Under the pieces are notes generated by a model. The model saw nothing but the letters and a program-made list of their open reading frames with translations. It did no database searches and was not told the origin of the DNA. The position numbers were made by a program, and so were the translations under genes. Shown one piece after another: positions 57,968-64,000 of a stretch of 64,000 nt of DNA; the first letter of the stretch is position 1, and the number at the start of each line of letters is the position of its first letter. This stretch comes from Pseudomonas helleri (lineage in GTDB: Bacteria; Pseudomonadota; Gammaproteobacteria; Pseudomonadales; Pseudomonadaceae): NCBI RefSeq assembly GCF_001043025.1, contig NZ_JYLD01000012.1, positions 1 to 64,000 on the forward strand, written 5' to 3'.

Positions 57968-58056
57968 TTGTGGGAGCGGGCTTGCTCGCGATACAGGCAA
58001 CTCGGCACACCTGATTCACTGAGGTGATGCGATCGCGAGCAAGCCCGCTCCCACAA
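57968..58056. repeat. REP-type palindrome between mtlE and mtlF (25-bp perfect arms)
   Basis: TTGTGGGAGCGGGCTTGCTC plus GCGAT and its exact reverse complement (58032-58056) enclose 39 bases. The GTGGGAGCGGGCTTGCTCGC form is a known Pseudomonas intergenic repeat. A stem of this size between a binding-protein gene and the permease genes probably protects the mtlE mRNA, so MtlE is made in excess over MtlF and MtlG. Confidence 0.9.
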
Positions 58057-58086
58057 ACGCTTTGCGTTATTTTTCAGGTATTTACC

Positions 58087-59013
58087 ATGACAACTTCGAC
58101 TGTTACGACAGCGATTGACGCCCCGCCGCAGGTGCGTAAATCACGGCTGCTCAATCCCGGCTGGTTTCTGGTCTCACCCTCCGTGGCGCTGTTGCTGCTG
58201 TGGATGATCGTGCCGCTGGGCATGACCCTGTACTTTTCGCTGATCCGCTACAACTTGCTCTACCCCGGCGAAAACCAGTTTGTCGGGCTGGAAAACTTCA
58301 CCTACTTCTTGACCGACTCGGGTTTCTTGCCGGGGGCCACTAACACCTTGCTGCTGGTCGGCAGCGTGTTGTTGATCAGCGTGGTCTTCGGCGTGTTGAT
58401 CAGTGCCCTGCTGGAAGCCACTGAGTTCATGGGCCGCGGCATTGTCCGGATATTGCTCATTTCACCCTTTTTCATCATGCCCACGGTGGGCGCGCTGATC
58501 TGGAAGAACCTGATTTTTCATCCGGTATCCGGGATTCTCGCGGCCGTCTGGAAGTTCTTCGGCGCCCAGCCGATTGACTGGCTGGCGCATTACCCGCTGC
58601 TGTCGATCATCATCATTGTTTCGTGGCAGTGGTTACCGTTCGCCATTTTGATCCTGATGACCGCCATGCAGTCGCTGGACCAGGAGCAAAAAGAAGCCGC
58701 TCGCCTCGATGGCGCGGGGCCGATTGCGATTTTCTGGCACCTGACCCTGCCGCATCTGGCTCGCCCGATTGCCGTGGTGGTGATGATTGAAACCATCTTC
58801 CTGCTGTCGGTGTTCGCCGAAATCTTCACCACCACTAACGGCGGCCCCGGCTACGCCTCGACCAACCTTGCCTACCTGATCTACAACCAGGCATTGGTGC
58901 AGTTCGACGTCGGTATGGCGTCGGCCGGTGGGTTGATCGCTGTGGTCATCGCCAACATCGCGGCCATTATTCTGGTGCGCATGTTGGGCAAAAACCTGAC
59001 AGACAAGTCGTGA
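58087..59013 (+). CDS. mtlF: Polyol ABC transporter permease MtlF
   Basis: A 308-residue inner-membrane permease of the MalF type with six membrane helices. The EAA loop that contacts the ATPase reads EAARLDGAGPIAIFWHLTLPHLARP. ATG 58087 starts MTTSTVTTAIDAPP; the frame is open upstream into the REP palindrome, which is not coding. It works with MtlG as the channel of the mannitol/arabitol/glucitol importer. Confidence 0.92.
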   Translation: MTTSTVTTAIDAPPQVRKSRLLNPGWFLVSPSVALLLLWMIVPLGMTLYFSLIRYNLLYPGENQFVGLENFTYFLTDSGFLPGATNTLLLVGSVLLISVVFGVLISALLEATEFMGRGIVRILLISPFFIMPTVGALIWKNLIFHPVSGILAAVWKFFGAQPIDWLAHYPLLSIIIIVSWQWLPFAILILMTAMQSLDQEQKEAARLDGAGPIAIFWHLTLPHLARPIAVVVMIETIFLLSVFAEIFTTTNGGPGYASTNLAYLIYNQALVQFDVGMASAGGLIAVVIANIAAIILVRMLGKNLTDKS

Positions 59014-59023
59014 GGATCACGTG

Positions 59024-59854
59024 ATGACACTCCAACAATCCCGCCGTCTGCAAAGCGTGCTGCTCGGCACCCTGGCCTGGGCCATCGCGATCCTGATTTT
59101 CTTCCCGATCTTCTGGATGGTGCTGACCAGCTTCAAGACCGAACTCGACGCGTTTGCCTCGCCGCCGCAGTTTATCTTCACCCCGACCCTGGAAAACTAC
59201 CTGCACATTGAGCAGCGCAGTGGCTACTTTCACTTTGCCTGGAACTCGGTGGTGATCTCGTTCACCGCGACCCTGCTGTGCATGTTGATCGCGATCCCGG
59301 CCGCCTACTCCATGGCGTTCTACGAGACCAAGCGCACCAAAGGCACGCTGCTGTGGATGCTCTCCACCAAGATGTTGCCGCCGGTGGGCGTGCTGATGCC
59401 GATTTACCTGTTGGCCAAAACTTTCGGCCTGCTCGACACCCGCGTCGCGCTGATCATTATCTACACCTTGATCAACCTGCCGATTGTGGTCTGGATGATT
59501 TACACCTACTTCAAGGACATCCCCAAAGACATCCTCGAAGCCGCCCGGCTGGACGGCGCCACCCTGTGGCAAGAGGTGATTCGCGTGCTGCTGCCCATCA
59601 GCAAGGGTGGCCTGGCGTCGACCTTGTTGCTGTCGCTGATTCTGTGTTGGAACGAGGCGTTCTGGTCGCTGAACCTCACATCCTCCAGCGCTGCTCCGCT
59701 GACCGCCCTGATCGCCTCTTATTCAAGCCCTGAAGGGTTGTTCTGGGCCAAATTATCGGCCGTCTCGACCCTGGCCTGCGCGCCGATTCTGATTTTCGGC
59801 TGGATCTGCCAGAAGCAACTGGTGCGCGGCTTGTCTTTCGGCGCTGTTAAATAA
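59024..59854 (+). CDS. mtlG: Polyol ABC transporter permease MtlG
   Basis: A 276-residue MalG-type permease with six membrane helices and the EAA loop EAARLDGATLWQEVIRVLLPISKGG. A GTG at 59021 precedes the ATG at 59024; GAGGA is seven bases from the ATG, so 59024 is preferred. The gene follows mtlF by 10 bases and precedes mtlK by 22 bases. Confidence 0.92.
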   Translation: MTLQQSRRLQSVLLGTLAWAIAILIFFPIFWMVLTSFKTELDAFASPPQFIFTPTLENYLHIEQRSGYFHFAWNSVVISFTATLLCMLIAIPAAYSMAFYETKRTKGTLLWMLSTKMLPPVGVLMPIYLLAKTFGLLDTRVALIIIYTLINLPIVVWMIYTYFKDIPKDILEAARLDGATLWQEVIRVLLPISKGGLASTLLLSLILCWNEAFWSLNLTSSSAAPLTALIASYSSPEGLFWAKLSAVSTLACAPILIFGWICQKQLVRGLSFGAVK

Positions 59855-59876
59855 AAATAACGACTGGAGGCTCATC

Positions 59877-60980
59877 ATGGCCAACCTGAAAATCAAGAAT
59901 TTGCAAAAAGGTTTCGAAGGGCTGTCGATCATCAAGGGCATTGACCTTGAAGTGAATGACCGGGAATTCGTGGTGTTTGTCGGCCCGTCGGGCTGCGGTA
60001 AATCGACCCTGCTGCGCCTGATTGCCGGGCTTGAAGAAGTCACCGGCGGGACCATCTCCCTGGACGGACGTGACATCACCGAAGTCAGCCCGGCCAAGCG
60101 TGACCTGGCGATGGTGTTCCAGACCTACGCGCTGTACCCGCACATGACCGTGCGCAAGAACATGTCGTTTGCGCTGGATCTGGCGGGCGTGCCCAAAGCC
60201 GACGTCGAGAAAAAGGTCAACGAAGCGGCGCGCATCCTTGAACTGGCGCCCTTACTTGAGCGCAAGCCCAAGCAGTTATCTGGCGGGCAACGCCAGCGCG
60301 TGGCCATTGGCCGGGCGATTGTGCGCAACCCGAAGATTTTCCTGTTTGACGAACCGCTGTCCAACCTGGATGCGGCACTGCGAGTGCAAATGCGCCTGGA
60401 ACTGGCGCGCCTGCATCAAGAACTGCAAGCCACCATGATTTACGTGACCCACGATCAGGTCGAAGCCATGACCCTGGCCGATAAGGTGGTGGTGCTCAAC
60501 GCCGGTAAAATCGAACAGGTCGGCTCGCCGCTGGAGCTGTATCACCACCCGGTCAACCTGTTTGTCGCAGGCTTTCTCGGCACGCCGAAAATGGGCTTTT
60601 TGAAAGGCAAAATCAGCCGCCTCGATAGCCAGGGCTGCGAAGTCGCGCTGGATGCGGGCACGCGCATTCAACTGCCTTTAATCGGCCCTTCGCTGAGCCT
60701 GGGCAGTGAGGTGACACTGGGCATTCGCCCCGAGCACCTGAACCTGGCCAAGCCCGGGGACTGCACCCTGACGGTCACCGCTGACGTCGGTGAGCGCCTG
60801 GGCAGCGACACCTATTGCCATGTGATCACTGCCTGTGGCGAACCCCTGACCATGCGTATTCGCGGTGATATGGCGAGCCAGTACGGCGAGCAATTGCACC
60901 TGCATCTGGACAGTGAACATTGCCATTTATTTGATGCCCAAGGGCTGGCCATAAGCCGTTCCTTGCGTGCTGCTGCCTGA
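59877..60980 (+). CDS. mtlK: Polyol ABC transporter ATP-binding protein MtlK
   Basis: A 367-residue MalK-type ATPase. Walker A is GPSGCGKST near residue 38, the signature LSGGQRQRVAIGRAI, Walker B FLFDEPLSNLDA and the switch His in VTHDQ. A C-terminal OB-type regulatory domain (about 235-365) follows, as in MalK and UgpC. It drives the MtlEFG importer. Confidence 0.95.
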   Translation: MANLKIKNLQKGFEGLSIIKGIDLEVNDREFVVFVGPSGCGKSTLLRLIAGLEEVTGGTISLDGRDITEVSPAKRDLAMVFQTYALYPHMTVRKNMSFALDLAGVPKADVEKKVNEAARILELAPLLERKPKQLSGGQRQRVAIGRAIVRNPKIFLFDEPLSNLDAALRVQMRLELARLHQELQATMIYVTHDQVEAMTLADKVVVLNAGKIEQVGSPLELYHHPVNLFVAGFLGTPKMGFLKGKISRLDSQGCEVALDAGTRIQLPLIGPSLSLGSEVTLGIRPEHLNLAKPGDCTLTVTADVGERLGSDTYCHVITACGEPLTMRIRGDMASQYGEQLHLHLDSEHCHLFDAQGLAISRSLRAAA

Positions 60981-61010
60981 CTCTGACGCGCTTTTTTTGA
61001 GATCGCACCC

Positions 61011-62486
61011 ATGAAATTGAACCGTCGTAACCTCGACAACCTGACCTCACAAGTGGCCAAGCCAACCTACCTCGACAGCGACACGCAGCACGGCATCGCG
61101 CATTTCGGGGTCGGCGGCTTTCACCGCGCGCATCAGGCGTTTTATACCGATGCGCTAATGAATGAAGGGCGCGATCTGGACTGGAGCATCTGCGGCATCG
61201 GCCTGCGCCCCGAAGACCGTAAAGTGCGTGATGACCTGGCAGGCCAGGACTACCTCTATACCTTGTTCGAACTGGGCGACAGCGACGACACGCAAAGCCG
61301 CATCATCGGCTCGATCAGCAACATGCTGCTGGCCGAAGACAGCATCCAGGCGGTGATCGACAAACTGGCCAGCCCGCACATCCGCATCGTCTCGCTGACC
61401 ATCACCGAAGGTGGCTACTGCATCGACGACAGCACCGGCGAATTTATGGCTCATCTGCCGCAGATTCAGCAGGACCTGGCCCAGCCGCACGCACCGCGCA
61501 CGGTGTTTGGCGTGTTGTGTGCCGCCCTCGCCCAACGCCGCGCCAACCACACCCCGGCCTTTACCGTAATGTCGTGCGATAACCTGCCGCATAACGGCAA
61601 TGTGGCCCGTAAAGCCCTGCTGGCCTTCGCCGCGTTGAGCGACCCGGATTTGCACGACTGGATCGCCGCCAACGTCAGCTTCCCCAATGCAATGGTCGAT
61701 CGCATTACGCCCATGACCAGCAACGCCCACCGTTTGCAACTGCACGACCAGTTGGGCATCGACGATGCCTGGCCGGTGGTGTGCGAGCCGTTTATTCAAT
61801 GGGTGCTGGAGGACAAGTTCAACAACGGCCGCCCCGCCTGGGAAACGGTGGGCGTGCAGCTCACCGACGACGTCACGCCCTATGAAGAAATGAAGATCAA
61901 ACTGCTCAACGGCAGCCATCTGGCGCTGACATACCTGGGCTTTTTGAAGGGTTATCGCTTCGTCCACGACACCATGAACGACCCGCTGTTTGTGGCGTAC
62001 ATGCGCGCCTACATGGACGAAGACGTCACCCCGCAACTCGCCCCCGTGCCGGGCATTGACCTTACGACCTACAAAAACACGCTGGTGCAGCGCTTCTCCA
62101 ATCAGGCGATTGCCGACCAATTGGAGCGCGTGTGCTCTGACGGCTCGTCGAAATTCCCCAAATTCACCGTGCCGACGATCAATCGCCTGATTGCCGACGG
62201 CGCTGAATTGAAGCGTGCCGCCCTGGTGGTCGCGGCGTGGGCGTTGTACCTCAAGGGGGTTGATGAAACCGGGCAAACCTATGCCATTCCGGACCCGCGC
62301 GCAGAGTTCTGCCAGGCGTTGGTGGCTGATGACGAACTGATCGTGCAGCGCCTGCTGGGGGCTGAGGAGATTTTTGGCACGGTGATCCCGCAGTCGGCCG
62401 AGTTTGTGGCGGCCTTTGAGTGGTGCCTCAACAGTTTGCGTGAAGTGGGCGTGAGCGGGACGCTGGAGAGTCTGGCGCGGCTGTAA
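61011..62486 (+). CDS. mtlD: Mannitol 2-dehydrogenase MtlD
   Basis: A 491-residue long-chain polyol dehydrogenase that oxidises D-mannitol to fructose (and arabitol to xylulose) with NAD. The cofactor site GVGGFHRAHQAFYTD is N-terminal, and the catalytic KxxxxNxxH pattern is present as KIKLLNGSH in the C-terminal half. Length and context match the P. fluorescens enzyme. It is in the operon, 30 bases after mtlK. Confidence 0.95.
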   Translation: MKLNRRNLDNLTSQVAKPTYLDSDTQHGIAHFGVGGFHRAHQAFYTDALMNEGRDLDWSICGIGLRPEDRKVRDDLAGQDYLYTLFELGDSDDTQSRIIGSISNMLLAEDSIQAVIDKLASPHIRIVSLTITEGGYCIDDSTGEFMAHLPQIQQDLAQPHAPRTVFGVLCAALAQRRANHTPAFTVMSCDNLPHNGNVARKALLAFAALSDPDLHDWIAANVSFPNAMVDRITPMTSNAHRLQLHDQLGIDDAWPVVCEPFIQWVLEDKFNNGRPAWETVGVQLTDDVTPYEEMKIKLLNGSHLALTYLGFLKGYRFVHDTMNDPLFVAYMRAYMDEDVTPQLAPVPGIDLTTYKNTLVQRFSNQAIADQLERVCSDGSSKFPKFTVPTINRLIADGAELKRAALVVAAWALYLKGVDETGQTYAIPDPRAEFCQALVADDELIVQRLLGAEEIFGTVIPQSAEFVAAFEWCLNSLREVGVSGTLESLARL

Positions 62487-62544
62487 AAGCGCCTATCCCC
62501 CCCACCCTCGTCCGCGATCACACGTACTGCAAGGCCAAGCTTCT

Positions 62545-64000
62545 ATGAAACATCTATATCTGGGCATCGATTGCGGCACCCAGGGCACCAAAGCCCTGGT
62601 CCTCGACAGCCAGTCCGGCCAGGTGCTGGGGTTGGGGGCTGCCGCACATACATTAATCCAGGGCGAAAACGGGCGTCGCGAGCAAGACACCGGGCAATGG
62701 CTAGAGGCCTTGCAGATCGCCACCCGCCAGGCCCTGAACAACGCCGGGGTCAGCGGCCTGCAGATTCAAGGCATCGGCGTCAGCGGCCAACAGCACGGGC
62801 TGGTATTGCTCGACGCAGACGGTAATGTCCTGCGCCCGGCCAAACTCTGGTGTGACACCGAGTCCAGCCCCGAAAACCAACAACTGCTGGTCTGGCTGGG
62901 CGGTGATGCCGGGGCGCTCGAGCGCTTGGGGCTGGTGATTGCACCGGGATATACCGTGTCCAAACTGCTCTGGACACGCCGTCACCATCCGCAGGTACTT
63001 GAACAGACCGCGCATATTTTGCTGCCCCACGATTACCTGAATTTCTGGCTGACGGGGCGCTATTGCAGTGAATATGGCGACGCTTCCGGCACCGGTTATT
63101 TCAATGTGCGAACCCGCCAGTGGGACCTCGACATCTTGCGCCACATCGACCCCAGCGGGCGTCTGGAACAGGCACTGCCGCAGTTGCTGGAACCCCATCA
63201 AGCGGTCGGCACACTGCGCCCGCACGTCGCCCACTTGCTGGGCCTCAACCCGAATGCCGTGGTGTCCAGCGGAGGCGGCGACAACATGCTGGGCGCCATC
63301 GGTACGGGCAATATCAGCCCGGGGATCATCACCATGAGCCTCGGCTCGTCGGGCACCGTGTACGCATTTAATGCGCAAGCGCAGATCAGCCCGGATGCCT
63401 CGGTGGCGAGCTTTTGTTCCTCCAGCGGCGGCTGGCTGCCGCTGATTTGTACTCTCAACCTGACCAACGCCACCAGCGCTGTTCGTGAATTGTTCGGGTT
63501 GTCCGTCGAGGCCTTTAACACGCTGGCCAGCCAAGCCCCGATTGGCGCCGACGGGGTCAGCATGCTGCCGTTTTTGAACGGTGAACGGGTGCCCGCCCTG
63601 CCCCATGCCACCGGCAGTGTTCAGGGCTTGACCCTGACCAATATGACCCAGGCCAATCTGTGCCGCGCCGCCATCGAAGGCACCACCTTTGGTTTGCGTT
63701 ACGGTCTGGATTTATTGCGCCGTAACGGCCTGCAAAGCCAGGCCATCCGCCTGGTTGGCGGCGGCTCCAAAAGCGCACTGTGGCGCCAGATGGTGGCCGA
63801 CATCATGAACACCCCGGTGGTCTGTACCGAGCAAAGCGAAGCGGCGGCACTGGGGGCCGCCATTCAGGCGGCATGGTGTGTCAGCGCAGGTGCCGAGACC
63901 CTTGAAGACCTCTGCCAACGTTGCGTGCGGCTAGAGTCAAACAGCCAGACAGACCCCGTCCCGACCCATGTCCTCGCCTATGAACAGGCTTATCAGCGCT
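62545..64000 (+). CDS. xylB: Xylulokinase (MtlY/XylB), 3' end outside the window
   Basis: A FGGY-family sugar kinase, 485 codons visible with no stop before the window ends; the family is about 490-500 residues, so only the tail is missing. It has LGIDCGTQGTKALVLD (phosphate loop), GVSGQQHGLVLLD, LPHDYLNFWLTG, and GGGSKSALWRQMVADIMNTPV with the ATP-binding region EAAALGAA. It phosphorylates D-xylulose formed from arabitol by MtlD. In P. fluorescens the same position is called mtlY, followed by a fructokinase gene mtlZ, which would lie just past the window. Confidence 0.92.
   Translation, partial: MKHLYLGIDCGTQGTKALVLDSQSGQVLGLGAAAHTLIQGENGRREQDTGQWLEALQIATRQALNNAGVSGLQIQGIGVSGQQHGLVLLDADGNVLRPAKLWCDTESSPENQQLLVWLGGDAGALERLGLVIAPGYTVSKLLWTRRHHPQVLEQTAHILLPHDYLNFWLTGRYCSEYGDASGTGYFNVRTRQWDLDILRHIDPSGRLEQALPQLLEPHQAVGTLRPHVAHLLGLNPNAVVSSGGGDNMLGAIGTGNISPGIITMSLGSSGTVYAFNAQAQISPDASVASFCSSSGGWLPLICTLNLTNATSAVRELFGLSVEAFNTLASQAPIGADGVSMLPFLNGERVPALPHATGSVQGLTLTNMTQANLCRAAIEGTTFGLRYGLDLLRRNGLQSQAIRLVGGGSKSALWRQMVADIMNTPVVCTEQSEAAALGAAIQAAWCVSAGAETLEDLCQRCVRLESNSQTDPVPTHVLAYEQAYQR

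Noticed and set aside
61155..62276. 373-codon open frame antisense to mtlD
   Set aside because: Shadow frame; mtlD on the other strand has all catalytic motifs.
1..64000. CRISPR arrays, rRNA or tRNA genes
   Set aside because: No regularly spaced direct repeats and no recognisable tRNA or rRNA sequence was found by reading.
62545..64000. Frameshift or truncation of the xylulokinase
   Set aside because: The frame is open to the edge of the window and all family motifs are present; it is simply cut by the window end.

Overview
The window reads as chromosomal DNA of a Pseudomonas of the fluorescens/fragi type. Supporting signs are a complete mannitol operon of the P. fluorescens kind (mtlR divergent from cobF, then mtlE-F-G-K-D and a xylulokinase), a membrane glucose dehydrogenase, the aerobic cobalt-chelatase genes behind a cobalamin riboswitch, an Anr/FNR-type box, and several copies of Pseudomonas-style REP palindromes. 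Most of the window has the even, fairly GC-rich composition of core genome. The first 3.6 kb is clearly AT-richer and looks acquired.

Layout. 1-3.7 kb: the end of an IS3-family element has cut into an AT-rich operon whose surviving genes encode a 184-aa protein and a large Rad50/SMC-like ATPase, a candidate conflict/defence system. 4.2-6.1 kb: a cytosolic 5'-nucleotidase, a GNAT acetyltransferase and a tiny membrane protein. 6.2-12 kb: an HxlR regulator divergent from a cysteine hydrolase and an aldehyde dehydrogenase, then gcd. 12-16 kb: a TerC/CBS membrane protein, a small PLDc_N membrane protein and a lone tyrosine recombinase. 15.5-20.8 kb: a long leader with three small ORFs and a terminator-like hairpin in front of mgtA, then a Na/Pi-cotransporter-type gene. 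21-27.1 kb: a two-component system divergent from an acyl-CoA synthetase and acyl-CoA dehydrogenase. 27.1-30.6 kb: small genes and the assimilatory sulfite reductase pair (cysI and a DUF934 gene).

30.6-43.3 kb holds two large toxin-type genes on the minus strand: a 1.7-kaa LRR protein with a NEL-type ubiquitin-ligase CxD motif, and an orphan TccC-like RHS protein with an unrecognised C-terminal domain. Between them lie housekeeping genes (sohB, a histidine phosphatase, SCP2, a phosphotransferase and an SDR). 43.5-46.4 kb: a NadR-like kinase, a well-formed sigma-54 promoter in front of a 39-codon peptide gene, a VpsR-like sigma-54 activator, and an Anr-box-preceded hypothetical gene. 46.4-53.3 kb: the cobW-cobN-chlI/chlD operon under a cobalamin riboswitch. 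The chlI and chlD parts are joined by a textbook -1 frameshift signal (A AAA AAG, 5-nt spacer, 14-bp stem). 53.4-55.4 kb: a glycosyltransferase and cobF. 55.6-64 kb: mtlR and the mannitol operon, with a 25-bp perfect inverted repeat between mtlE and mtlF; the xylulokinase runs off the window.

The most notable items are the chlI/chlD frameshift signal, the sigma-54 promoter/peptide/activator arrangement, the mgtA leader, the orphan TccC toxin with its unrecognised tail, the NEL effector, and the IS-decapitated ATPase operon. All assignments come from reading the sequence and from family knowledge; no database search was run.
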